Positions 52,255-60,396 of a stretch of 64,000 nucleotides of DNA are shown one piece after another. Position 1 is the stretch's first letter, and every line of letters starts with the position of its first letter. This stretch comes from a bacterium. GTDB taxonomy: Bacteria; 4484-113; JAFGCY01. The stretch spans positions 1-64,000 of the forward strand of contig JAGRNT010000006.1 in the NCBI GenBank assembly GCA_020440605.1, read 5' to 3'. The notes beneath the pieces are model-generated. The model was not told the origin of the DNA. It was given only the letters and a program-made list of their open reading frames with translations, and searched no databases. The position numbers were made by a program, and so were the translations under genes.

Positions 52255-52656
52255 GTGATGCATCCTGAATCTGAGGCACAGCTGGAGCTGGTGCTTGGCC
52301 TGTTCGGCCGCAATGCCGAACTGGTCGACTTGCAGGATTCCAGGCAAAAGCCCCTGGAAGAATTCCTGTCAGATGCCGGGGTGCTTGCCGGGCACTTAGA
52401 GGGGCAGGACTGGCTGGGAAGCACCATGCTGGAATTGCCACTGCGCTTCGGCAACCAGGGCAGTGCCTGGATCCCGGCCGCAGCCGGTCAGACGCAGGCC
52501 AGTCTCAAGCTTGAACTGAATCCCGGATCGCGAACGGACCTGTATTACCTCAATGAGACGGAAACTTCCACTGCGCATTTCGCTGACAACCGGGCCCGCC
52601 GTCTGCGCCGGATTGTCAGGCGGGTGCTGCGGGAGGTCCGGGATGCTGCGAACTGA
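52255..52656 (+). CDS. Hypothetical protein (133 aa)
   Basis: GTG at 52255 lies seven bases after GGAG and TAAGAT at 52228-52233 is a plausible -10; the adjacent ATG at 52258 is an equal alternative. The product has no signal peptide or membrane helix. The N-terminal third is acidic and Leu-rich (AQLELVLGLFGRNAELVDLQ), the middle predicts beta strands (STMLELPLRFGN; ASLKLELNPGSRTDLYYL), and the C-terminal 25 residues are Arg-rich (RARRLRRIVRRVLREVRD), possibly binding nucleic acid or an acidic partner. I recognise no family. It stands alone upstream of the small-RNA candidate. Confidence 0.6.
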   Translation: MMHPESEAQLELVLGLFGRNAELVDLQDSRQKPLEEFLSDAGVLAGHLEGQDWLGSTMLELPLRFGNQGSAWIPAAAGQTQASLKLELNPGSRTDLYYLNETETSTAHFADNRARRLRRIVRRVLREVRDAAN

Positions 52657-52747
52657 CAACGGACCCCAGAAATGGAAATCGCACCGAATTCAGGGAATTT
52701 CAGCGCTGATCCCTTGTAGAGCCTGCCCTGATCGGGTATGACTTAAC

Positions 52748-52829
52748 TGCGTTGTGTGCGCCCATGACACAGCGCTACCATCCCCCCCTAACTTGGTAGG
52801 GCTCCGAGGTCACTCGGAGCCTTTTTGTT
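52748..52829 (+). ncRNA. Candidate small RNA (or leader RNA) of three stem-loops with a C-rich loop
   Basis: About 80 bases fold into three consecutive hairpins with almost no spacer. Hairpin 1, 52749-52775, has a 9-bp stem GCGTTGTGT/ACACAGCGC with loop GCGCCCATG. Hairpin 2, 52775-52799, has stem CTACCA/TGGTAG with loop TCCCCCCCTAACT. Hairpin 3, 52800-52821, is a terminator with T-rich tail. Upstream TATGAC has a TTGTAG element at 17-base spacing, giving a start near 52748. Exposed C runs are typical of small RNAs that pair with G-rich ribosome sites. The next gene begins 30-57 bases downstream, so it could instead be an attenuating leader for it. No known RNA family is recognised. Confidence 0.6.
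52800..52829 (+). terminator. Strong Rho-independent terminator
   Basis: GGCTCCGAG (52800-52808) and CTCGGAGCC (52813-52821) form a perfect 9-bp stem with loop GTCA, followed by TTTTTGTTT. It works only on the plus strand, since no T run follows on the other side. It ends the small-RNA candidate or the 52255 gene transcript. Confidence 0.9.
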
Positions 52830-52885
52830 TGGCGAGGCAGCCGGCCTGACTCAAGCCGATGCCGGGGATTGCCGATGTATCCGGC

Positions 52886-54352
52886 ATGCGGACTGCTGCC
52901 TGCCTCCTGCTTCTGACCTGCCTGTGGCTCCCCTGTCTCGCGCATGCGCGCGTTGAGGAGCGGCGCAGCCTGCCGGATCTGCATGAGCTGCCAGCCTCGA
53001 CCATGCGCTGGCCCCAGCAGTCACCGGTGCTCAGTGGCCTCGAATGGAGCAGCATAGCCCCTCCGGGAATGCTCCTGATGCCGGTCGAGGACGAGCCCTA
53101 TATCTATAACCAGGGCAGCTGGTACAAGGGTCTGCCCTATCCCGGGCATGGACTGAGCAGCATCCAGCTGATTTCGCATGATCCGCCGCTGGGCGCCTAC
53201 CAGGCCGTCGCCAGCCTGCGCATGAGCCCCGTCAAGGGGGATGCCAACCCCCTGCGCCTGAGCTTTGACGACAGCTTCCAGCACATGGCCCGGGCGGCGC
53301 AGATTGCCAGCGAGCTGCGCACTGACAACGGCTACAGCGTCACGGAACTGCGCTCCCCACTTGGCCTGACCGACCCGCGTGACAAGGAGAACTGTGGGCG
53401 GGAATACCTCGGCTACGTCGCGGAGCTGCCCAGCCCGCTCATGCATCCGCGCGGGGAGGACCAGGCCATGTACAGCAGCCTGCGCGGCGAACTGCGGGTG
53501 CTGCGCATCGTGGATGGTGCGCATTACCTGCTGACGGTGGAGTTCGCGGCACGGGACTATCCGTATGCCATCGCGCTGACACACAACATCGCCTGCCTGG
53601 TGCTTGAGCAATTCGCCTGCTGCGAACCGGAGATGTGCGTGCCGGACTATGCCCAGTACGAAACGGAGTGGTACTGGCCCGTGGCGGACAGTGCCCTGCT
53701 GGGACAGCTGAATGAAGGAGTGGCTGATCTCGTTGAGCAGCCGGACAGTGGCCTGCATCCTTCACACATGCCGGAGCTGCTTGAGCAGCCGAAAGCAAGA
53801 CATGACCTGCATCTCCCGGAAATGCCCTCAGCTCCCAGGCACAGTCTGCCGGATGGTGAGGTGCGGATGCGGATCCTGCCGGACGGCAGCATGATTGAGG
53901 CCCTGGAGGAGGACTGGGCGGATCTGCCCTACGAGCCTCGTGGAGGCCGCGCCGCGCCGCGCAACCCGCTCGATGGCTGGCTGGATGAGCCGCAGTCTCC
54001 GCCGCATGCGCCGATCAATCCGCTGGAGGGCTGGCTGGATGACATGCCAGATACGGCGGAGCCAGTCAACCCTCTGGAAGGCTGGCAGGAACAGGATGAG
54101 CCACATTCATCTGCTCCGGCGGAAGGCCGTGCCGTGCCGGATGCCAGCGCTGCTGCACCCGGAACACCGGCACCACTCCAGCCGCAGCTGCCTCGGCTGT
54201 TCGAGGGCTGGGGCAGCCCACGCAGCAATGGGGCCCTGCCTGGCACTCCGTCCATGCTGGAGCCATTCGCGGGCTGGCTCGGGGATACCCCGGGCAGCAT
54301 CGCGGCAGAGGTTGCCAGGCAGCTGAAGCGCAGGGAGAAGCGTGGCTATTAG
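52886..54352 (+). CDS. Exported protein with five short GW repeats (488 aa)
   Basis: The ATG at 52886 starts a good signal peptide (MRTAACLLLLTCLWLPCLAHA); an ATG at 52859 would add nine residues. No ribosome site or promoter is clear at either, so expression may depend on read-through of the terminator upstream. Residues 30-260 form a mixed alpha/beta domain of unknown family with four Cys (LVLEQFACCEPEMC). The C-terminal third is Pro/Glu/Asp-rich and apparently disordered, with five related motifs between about residue 360 and 475: NPLDGWLDEP, NPLEGWLDDM, NPLEGWQEQD, RLFEGWGSP and EPFAGWLGDTP. These look like short docking motifs. The C terminus is basic (RQLKRREKRGY). It converges with the 54349-56532 gene, overlapping four bases. 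Confidence 0.75.
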   Translation: MRTAACLLLLTCLWLPCLAHARVEERRSLPDLHELPASTMRWPQQSPVLSGLEWSSIAPPGMLLMPVEDEPYIYNQGSWYKGLPYPGHGLSSIQLISHDPPLGAYQAVASLRMSPVKGDANPLRLSFDDSFQHMARAAQIASELRTDNGYSVTELRSPLGLTDPRDKENCGREYLGYVAELPSPLMHPRGEDQAMYSSLRGELRVLRIVDGAHYLLTVEFAARDYPYAIALTHNIACLVLEQFACCEPEMCVPDYAQYETEWYWPVADSALLGQLNEGVADLVEQPDSGLHPSHMPELLEQPKARHDLHLPEMPSAPRHSLPDGEVRMRILPDGSMIEALEEDWADLPYEPRGGRAAPRNPLDGWLDEPQSPPHAPINPLEGWLDDMPDTAEPVNPLEGWQEQDEPHSSAPAEGRAVPDASAAAPGTPAPLQPQLPRLFEGWGSPRSNGALPGTPSMLEPFAGWLGDTPGSIAAEVARQLKRREKRGY

Positions 54353-56532
54353 CCCTGATCGCCCATGCCGGGAGTTGCCAGGTCGCGTTCCAGCAGCAGC
54401 ACCTCTCCTGCCGAGATAGCCGCCGGGTCACTGTTGCGCAGCAGGTAGACGCCGAAGGGCATGGGCTGCAGCACGCTGGCCCCGTTGTCAAGCTGCAGGT
54501 TGAGCATCTGCATCCCGCTGTCGACAAGCGCATCCACGCCGCTGCCGAAGCAGCTGACCCACAGCAGGCTGCGTCCGCTCCAGGCCGCAGGCAGGCCGAT
54601 CAGCGCTGACTGCGGTTCCGCCGGAGCCTCGCCCGTGAGTGTGTAGCTGCCGTAACGCGGCTCGCAGTAGAGCAGCACATAGTCGTCAACCGGTCCGGCT
54701 TCACGCTGCAGCTTGTCACTGAGCTGCAGCAGCTCACCGGCGTTGCCAGCGGTCATGCCGTAATCACAGATGATTCCGCCCGTGGCATCACTGACTGCGA
54801 GTCCCAGACCTGCCGTACTGGTGATCCCGCTGCCCGTATAAGCGGAGATGCCGAAGATGCGCTGCACCAGCATCCCGAGCATCCGGTCCCTCAGTAATGG
54901 ACCATCAGCGCTGTGTGGCAGTAGGTACATATCGCTGCAGGGCGGGACCGCCAGACTCGGCAGTCCGTGGATTGCCAGTTCCAGCGGCTCATCCCGCGTG
55001 GCATTGTCCTCACAGAGCTTGAGCAGGATCAGGCTGGCGGCGGCCGCCTGGCTGCAGCCGAGCGGCATGCTTGCCGGATCCTGGCCGCCCTGCATGCCGG
55101 GGTCGGGATCAATCAGCAGGCTCAGGCCTGAGGCATCGGCGAAACCGCTGAGCAGCAGGTCGGCCGTGGCTGGGCGGCGCAGGCTGAGAGGCATCCGACC
55201 ACTGGCCGCTTCATCAAGGGCTAGTGCCGCTAGATCCGGATCATCCCTGAACAGTCCACTGCCGGCATTCAGGCTGAATGGTGAGACCCTCATCCATTCA
55301 GTGATTCCGTACTCATTGCATTTCTCCGAACAGTCCGGAGGCAGGGCACTGCTGCCGATGCCGTCAGGCAGGCTGTTGCCATTGCGGCTGTCAGTGATGA
55401 TCCCGCGAGTATCCCAGAGTCCGGTACGCAGTTCCAGCACTTCCCGCAGCTGCTCAAGCGCTTCTCCCTGCATATCCTGCCTTATCCCGGGCGCATCCAG
55501 CATACTGTGCCAGTCGGGCGCAGTCCGCGGCTGAAAGCGGGCATGGAAGGCGGCAACATAGTCGCTCAGGCGGTCAGCAACCTGCTCGGCGGCCTTGCAG
55601 AGGAATGCATCCTCCATGCGTCCCGCCTGCAGCTGGAAGGGTTCCAGCACCACGCTGTCGCGCTGCGGCAGGCCACTGATCAGGATCGGCGGCGTGAAGC
55701 CGTCGACCGTGCTGTTGTAGATGCCGTAGTCAATCCGCAGCTGGCGGTTGCCATCCACTTCCTCAGTGCCGTTCGCCAGCCGCCAGTCACAATGGTATTC
55801 ACGGTCGAGACGCCGCGGGTGCTCATCGGAGATCCCCAGCAGCAGCCCGCGGCTCTGATCATATGCAGCCAGCGCCGGCAGCATCAGCTCCGCGGGGTAG
55901 TCCGCGCCATGCCAGCCACCATCCGCCTGCGGCTGCTCAAGAACGCCGAAGGGCCCGCTTGCCGAAGGAGCAAGCCGGTAGGGCAGGGGTGGGCAGTCCA
56001 GGGTCCAGGCAGTGTAATCGGCGTTGAGCGGGAATTCCATGTCCAGACCTCCGGCCTCGTAGTTGCGTTTCACCTCGAGATAGCGGTCCTGGACCCAGCG
56101 CAGGCTGAGCGAAAGGAAGATGTCATTGTCAAGCTGGTACTGCAGACTCATTCCGCCGCTGCCGCTTTCCTGCTGGTTGACGAGCACGGGTGCGGCCTGC
56201 TTTCCCTCGCTGTCCTGCCAGACCCAGAGGATGTATTCCTCTTCACTGACCTGATCGCGGATCACGATGGCTATACCGTCCTCACGGATGCGCTGACCGA
56301 GCTTGAACTGGTTCTGGGCTGTCCCACTGCTGACGGCGGCTGGGCTGCCTTCGCCGGCAAAATGTTCCTGCAGTCGTCTGAGCTCTGGTTCGAAACGGCC
56401 CAGATCTCGCAGCAGCATGGCGTATTCGGCATAGCTGCCGGCCTCCGGCTGCGGGTCATCCTGCCTGTTGTCAGCAGGACATCCCGCCAGCAGCAGGCAG
56501 GCGGCGAGCCACAGCACGGTCAGTCTCTTCAT
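54349..56532 (-). CDS. Glycosidase-like exported lipoprotein (727 aa)
   Basis: TACAAT, six bases and the ATG at 56532 fix the start; the signal peptide MKRLTVLWLAACLLLAGC gives Cys18. Residues about 190-370 look like the beta-rich N-terminal region of certain glycoside hydrolases; the block YPAELMLPALAAYDQSRGLL followed by GISDE resembles the Y-P-x-x-M-Q-x-x-A-x-Y-D-x-x-x-G-L-y-l pattern of GH101/DUF6259-type proteins. The later part would hold a TIM barrel (LWDTRGIITDSRNGNS; GFADASGLSLLIDPDPG; GGIICDYGMTAGNAG), but I cannot point to a safe acid/base pair. The family assignment is tentative; an inactive or unusual hydrolase is possible. Divergent from the CsaB-like gene, with only 44 bases between starts. 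Confidence 0.75.
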   Translation of the reverse strand: MKRLTVLWLAACLLLAGCPADNRQDDPQPEAGSYAEYAMLLRDLGRFEPELRRLQEHFAGEGSPAAVSSGTAQNQFKLGQRIREDGIAIVIRDQVSEEEYILWVWQDSEGKQAAPVLVNQQESGSGGMSLQYQLDNDIFLSLSLRWVQDRYLEVKRNYEAGGLDMEFPLNADYTAWTLDCPPLPYRLAPSASGPFGVLEQPQADGGWHGADYPAELMLPALAAYDQSRGLLLGISDEHPRRLDREYHCDWRLANGTEEVDGNRQLRIDYGIYNSTVDGFTPPILISGLPQRDSVVLEPFQLQAGRMEDAFLCKAAEQVADRLSDYVAAFHARFQPRTAPDWHSMLDAPGIRQDMQGEALEQLREVLELRTGLWDTRGIITDSRNGNSLPDGIGSSALPPDCSEKCNEYGITEWMRVSPFSLNAGSGLFRDDPDLAALALDEAASGRMPLSLRRPATADLLLSGFADASGLSLLIDPDPGMQGGQDPASMPLGCSQAAAASLILLKLCEDNATRDEPLELAIHGLPSLAVPPCSDMYLLPHSADGPLLRDRMLGMLVQRIFGISAYTGSGITSTAGLGLAVSDATGGIICDYGMTAGNAGELLQLSDKLQREAGPVDDYVLLYCEPRYGSYTLTGEAPAEPQSALIGLPAAWSGRSLLWVSCFGSGVDALVDSGMQMLNLQLDNGASVLQPMPFGVYLLRNSDPAAISAGEVLLLERDLATPGMGDQG

Positions 56533-56576
56533 CGGCTGATTGTAGCCCAGCCGCTGGACTGAGCTACAATCCAGGC
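56533..56576. promoter_or_regulatory. Divergent pair of leaderless promoters
   Basis: The 44 bases between two start codons hold two -10 elements of identical sequence on opposite strands: TACAAT at 56544-56539 (minus), six bases before the ATG at 56532, and TACAAT at 56565-56570 (plus), six bases before the GTG at 56577. Each would make a transcript beginning exactly at its start codon. Confidence 0.6.
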
Positions 56577-57689
56577 GTGGCAAGGATACTGCTGCTGGGC
56601 TATTTCGGGGCGGGCAACTTCGGTGATGAGGCCCTGCTGGCAGACTGGCTGGAACGACACGGCCGGGAACTGCAGGCCCGGACATTCGATATCGACGTGG
56701 TTGTACGGGATGACGTGCTGCTGCGTGGCATTCCCGGCTCCCGGGCTCTGCTCGATCTCGTCAGTGAGTGCATCCCGCAGCAGGCCGCGCTGAAGCTGGA
56801 TCCGCGCGACTACCAGGCCCTTGTGCTGCCTGGCGGCAGTGTGCTGCAGGACAGCAGCAGTCTGCGCAGCCTGCTTTACTACCTATGGTTCATCCGGCGC
56901 TTCACGCAGTCTACCTGTCGCGTGATCATGCTCAACCAGGGCATCGGCCCGATCAGCTCCTGGCTGGGCAATGTGCTGACTCCCATCGTCCTGCGCCAGG
57001 TTGACATGCTCAGCCTCAGGGATGAGCAGAGCAATGAATGGGCAGCGCAGAAGCGCATCAACTCGGGCAGCTGCCAGATCCTACGCTCCTGTGACCCGAT
57101 CCTGCTGCGCCAGCAATCGCCCCAGCCTGGATTTGACGGAAGTCTCCTGCCTGCGGCGTACTTCGCATACGTTCCCAGACGCAGCGGGGATCTGCCTGCT
57201 CCGGATGACCTCAATACCGAGGCTCAGGCCGCAGCCCTGCTGATCCGCCATGTACGGGAACAGACGGGCCTCGACTGTCTGCTGCTGCCCTATGCACCGG
57301 AGGATATGGAGTTCGCGCAGGAGATCCAGCGGGAATGCGTGGGTGAAGCACGGATCGCACCGGGCCTGGATGCACCGGAGCCGGATCTCTGGTCCCTGAC
57401 ACGCTCTGCCCAGCTCGTGATCACCAGCCGCCTGCATGCCCTGATCGCGGCAGCGGGAGCGCTCGTACCCTGCCTCGGGATCGCGATTGACCCCAAGATC
57501 AGCCGGATCGGAACTGAGCTCGGATTCCCCTGGTGCTTCCCTGCCACGCAGCACCGGGAGGATACTTTCAGCACATTCAGTGATCTGTGGGAGGAGCGGG
57601 CGCATGTCCGGACGCACCTGGAGGACAAACTGCAGGAAATGCGTGAATTACTGGATCGCAGTGACACGCTCTTCCGTCAGTTAATCTAG
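56577..57689 (+). CDS. csaB: Polysaccharide pyruvyl transferase, CsaB type (370 aa)
   Basis: CsaB-type enzymes add ketal pyruvate to cell-wall polysaccharide, which in many bacteria anchors S-layer proteins. The N-terminal Rossmann start is ILLLGYFGAGNFGDEALL; LVLPGGSVLQDSSS, IMLNQGIGPI, VDMLSLRDEQS and VITSRLHALIAAAGALVPCL then IAIDPKISRIGTELGF are the family blocks, and His in SRLHALI is the conserved residue of the domain. Length is typical. GTG start at 56577, leaderless promoter. One base separates it from the next gene, so it heads an operon with two exported propeller proteins. No SLH-domain protein, the usual ligand of pyruvylated polymer, is in the window. Confidence 0.93.
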   Translation: MARILLLGYFGAGNFGDEALLADWLERHGRELQARTFDIDVVVRDDVLLRGIPGSRALLDLVSECIPQQAALKLDPRDYQALVLPGGSVLQDSSSLRSLLYYLWFIRRFTQSTCRVIMLNQGIGPISSWLGNVLTPIVLRQVDMLSLRDEQSNEWAAQKRINSGSCQILRSCDPILLRQQSPQPGFDGSLLPAAYFAYVPRRSGDLPAPDDLNTEAQAAALLIRHVREQTGLDCLLLPYAPEDMEFAQEIQRECVGEARIAPGLDAPEPDLWSLTRSAQLVITSRLHALIAAAGALVPCLGIAIDPKISRIGTELGFPWCFPATQHREDTFSTFSDLWEERAHVRTHLEDKLQEMRELLDRSDTLFRQLI

Positions 57690-57690
57690 G

Positions 57691-58602
57691 ATGAGCATGC
57701 GCTTCCTGATCTTCTGCCTGCTGGCCCTGCTGCTGTGCGAGACCGCTTCTGCGGCTGAAGCGCGCATCGTCGCGCGCTTCGTACCCGAGGCCGGACAGAT
57801 CGCCGATGCCGCAATCCTCGGCCGTGACCATCTGGCGCTGCTGTATCCGGCGGAAGGCCGGATTGCCGACTACTCAATGGAAGGCCGGCTGATGCAGCAC
57901 ATCATCCGTGAGGGTGGGGCGGAGCTGCAGTTCCAGCCGACAGCCTGCACTGAGGGTCCGGACAAGAGCATCTGGGTCTTCGATGAGGCTGCCCACAGGG
58001 TCTTCCAGATTGCCTCGGATGGCAACTTCACGCGCAGCATCAATCTTGCCTACGAATATGCCGATGGCAGCGTGCTGGCTCTGAGCAGGGTTGGTGACAT
58101 TGATGTCGGCAAGGACGGCCTGCTCTGGGTGCTGCTGCCGGACCGCGGTACGATCACGGCCTTCGACCGAGAAGGCAGCATGCGTGACCAGGTCTACCTG
58201 CAGAAGCTGCTGCCCTGGCCGGATGCGGTCTATGCACGCACTGCCAATCTGGAGGACGGCTCGATGTTCGTGCTGGACTACCACCAGGGGGCGGTGCTCT
58301 ACCGGCGTGGCCAGGAGACGGATTTCCACCGCCTGATCCTCAGCAAGCCGGCAGGCGTTGACAGCGTGCCGGGGGTGCAGGACTTCGCAGTTGACGAAAA
58401 TGGCAATGTGATGCTGGCCACCTATGGCAACGGCGGCGAGCTGTACTTTCTGGAGCCGCGTGGCAATGACTACGCCTCCCGGAGAGTGGAGCTGCGGCTG
58501 CCGGAGGGAGAGCACCGTCTGGCCTGCCGCTACAGCAATGGCCGCTTCATCGTCTGGCTGCGGGACAGCCAGCTCGTTTATGTGCTGGAGGTCAGTCAGT
58601 GA
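57691..58602 (+). CDS. Exported NHL-like beta-propeller protein (303 aa)
   Basis: ATG at 57691 (or 57697) directly after the csaB stop. Signal peptide MSMRFLIFCLLALLLCETASA. The mature protein is a propeller with NHL/SMP30-like blades: HLALLYPAEGRIADYSMEGR, SIWVFDEAAHRVFQIASDG, LLWVLLPDRGTITAFDREGS, GSMFVLDYHQGAVLYRRGQE and NVMLATYGNGGELYFLEPRG. Six blades can be counted roughly. Such proteins usually bind ligands or partners; lactonase-type active-site residues are not evident. It overlaps the next lipoprotein gene by four bases (GTGA), so the two are coupled. Confidence 0.85.
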   Translation: MSMRFLIFCLLALLLCETASAAEARIVARFVPEAGQIADAAILGRDHLALLYPAEGRIADYSMEGRLMQHIIREGGAELQFQPTACTEGPDKSIWVFDEAAHRVFQIASDGNFTRSINLAYEYADGSVLALSRVGDIDVGKDGLLWVLLPDRGTITAFDREGSMRDQVYLQKLLPWPDAVYARTANLEDGSMFVLDYHQGAVLYRRGQETDFHRLILSKPAGVDSVPGVQDFAVDENGNVMLATYGNGGELYFLEPRGNDYASRRVELRLPEGEHRLACRYSNGRFIVWLRDSQLVYVLEVSQ

Positions 58603-60389
58603 GCAGACAAATAGGAGCTTTCAGTCTGGCAACACTCCTGCTGCTGAGCGCCTGCGGGGGAGGTGGGGGCGGAGGAACCACGCCAGGACCCAGCCCAAGT
58701 GTGCGCTACACACTGAGCGGCCGTGTGCTGGACGGGGCCGGCGCTCCGGTGGCCGGGGCCCGGGTGCTCCTGAGCCTGAATGACACCAGCACTGATACTC
58801 AGGGAAGATTCAGCTATGGCAATCTCCCGGCGGGGAGCTACGTCGTCAGTGTGGCGGATGACAACGGAAATTACGACAGCCAGCGCCTGCAGCTGGGAGC
58901 TACGAGTGGTGAATTCAGCTTTGAGCTGCCGGCCAGTGGCGGGTTCAGGGTGCAAGGCACCAGCCCGGCCCTGAATGACAGCGGCTTCCCGCTCAATGGG
59001 GCGATTGAACTGGAGTTCAGCCAGGCACCTGACGCTGCGAGCATATCCGCTGATGATTTTGAAATTACGCCTTCCGTCGGGGAACTGCAGCTTCAGCTGA
59101 ACGGGTCAACGCTGCGGATCCTGCCGGAGCGCCAGCTCCCACCGGGACAGACGATGCTGATTGAATACAGCGGTCAGATCAGCAGTGGCGGACTGGACAT
59201 GAGCCAGCCCCTGCGCCTGCGCTTTGCAACGGACTCCTCTGACCAGTATCCGCCGCGCCTGGTTGATTCACGGCCTGCCGCCGGCGCAACCGGCTATGCA
59301 CCGAATCTGGCGGTCAGTCTTGAATTCAACGAGGAACTGGACACGGATACTTCCAGCCTGACAATCGACGTACAGCCGGCCACTCCGGTCACCCTGCGGG
59401 TCAGTGGCAGCAGTGTGCTTGTTTCCCCCACAGGGGGCTGGCAGGTCAATACCGACTACACACTGGAGCTTGCCGGTGTCATGGATGCCAGCGGTAATCT
59501 GGCCAGCCAGCCCAGCATGCTGCAGTTCCGTACCGGCAGCCAGCCCGCCAGTTCAAGGGACCGCGAAGCCGACTGGAATCTGACAACGGACAGCATCGTC
59601 TTCTCCAGCAACATCAACGGAGGCTACGACATCTTCAGCATCCGTCCCGACGGCAGTGAACTGACGCAGCTCACGGCACTTTCCGGCGATGAGCGGCATC
59701 CCACACTGAGTTCAGACGGCAGCCTGCTGGCCTTCCAGAAGCGTGATGCTGACGGCAACCAGCAGATCTGGCTGCTGGCGATGGATGATCTCGGAGCGGA
59801 GCCGGTGCAGCTAACCAGCAGCGGCTACAGCAGCATTGAGCCCTACTTCTCACGCACGCTCAGCAATGACATCGTGTTCACGAGCACTCGGCAGTCCGTC
59901 ACCGGGCTGTGGAGCGTCAGTCCTGACAACCTGCTGGAGACCGAGCTGGACGAACTGTTCGGCAGCGGCCAGTCCCAGCCGCGCTACCATCCGCTGATCG
60001 ACGGGCAGCTTCTGTTCCAGAGCAGACGCAGCGGTAACGGCGACATCTGGCGCAAGACCATCAGCGTGATCAGCGGTGAGACCATCAACATCAACCTGAC
60101 TCAGCAACTCAGCTCCGACGAGCACAGCCCGGCCTGGAGTCCCGATGCCTCCTTCATCGTTTTCATCAGTGATTTCGACGGGCATGAGAACCTCTGGAGT
60201 GCAGATGCGGCTGGCGACCTGCAGACGCAGCTGACCTATCTTGAGACTGACCTCAGTGACCCGGTGGTCGATCCGGTCAGTGCCAACAACCGCTGCCTTG
60301 TTACAATGGAGCAGGGCAGTGCCGGCAGTGATCTGGTGCTGGTGGATCTCACGAGCGGTGAGATCCTCGCGAACCTGACTGGAGTGTGA
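58599..60389 (+). CDS. Lipoprotein with CarboxypepD-reg-like, two SbsA Ig-like and TolB-like propeller domains (596 aa)
   Basis: GTG start at 58599 in a GTGA overlap. The signal ends LLLSAC (Cys19), followed by seven Gly. Residues about 36-110 are a carboxypeptidase regulatory-like fold (YTLSGRVLDGAGAPVAGARV; GRFSYGNLPAGSYVVSV). Two Big_5/SbsA-type Ig-like domains follow (GTSPALNDSGFPLNGAIELE; SRPAAGATGYAPNLAVSLEF). The C-terminal 270 residues are a TolB/WD40-like propeller: DIFSIRPDGSELTQLTALSG, DERHPTLSSDGSLLAFQKRD and DEHSPAWSPDASFIVFISDF. It should be a rod with a propeller head at the outer membrane; partners unknown. Third gene of the csaB operon. Confidence 0.88.
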   Translation: MSRQIGAFSLATLLLLSACGGGGGGGTTPGPSPSVRYTLSGRVLDGAGAPVAGARVLLSLNDTSTDTQGRFSYGNLPAGSYVVSVADDNGNYDSQRLQLGATSGEFSFELPASGGFRVQGTSPALNDSGFPLNGAIELEFSQAPDAASISADDFEITPSVGELQLQLNGSTLRILPERQLPPGQTMLIEYSGQISSGGLDMSQPLRLRFATDSSDQYPPRLVDSRPAAGATGYAPNLAVSLEFNEELDTDTSSLTIDVQPATPVTLRVSGSSVLVSPTGGWQVNTDYTLELAGVMDASGNLASQPSMLQFRTGSQPASSRDREADWNLTTDSIVFSSNINGGYDIFSIRPDGSELTQLTALSGDERHPTLSSDGSLLAFQKRDADGNQQIWLLAMDDLGAEPVQLTSSGYSSIEPYFSRTLSNDIVFTSTRQSVTGLWSVSPDNLLETELDELFGSGQSQPRYHPLIDGQLLFQSRRSGNGDIWRKTISVISGETININLTQQLSSDEHSPAWSPDASFIVFISDFDGHENLWSADAAGDLQTQLTYLETDLSDPVVDPVSANNRCLVTMEQGSAGSDLVLVDLTSGEILANLTGV

Positions 60390-60396
60390 GAAGCAT

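Noticed and set aside
52657..52800. tRNA or known structural RNA gene upstream of the terminator
   Set aside because: No cloverleaf, no TpsiC-arm consensus and no match to signal-recognition-particle or 6S features; kept only as an unassigned small-RNA candidate.
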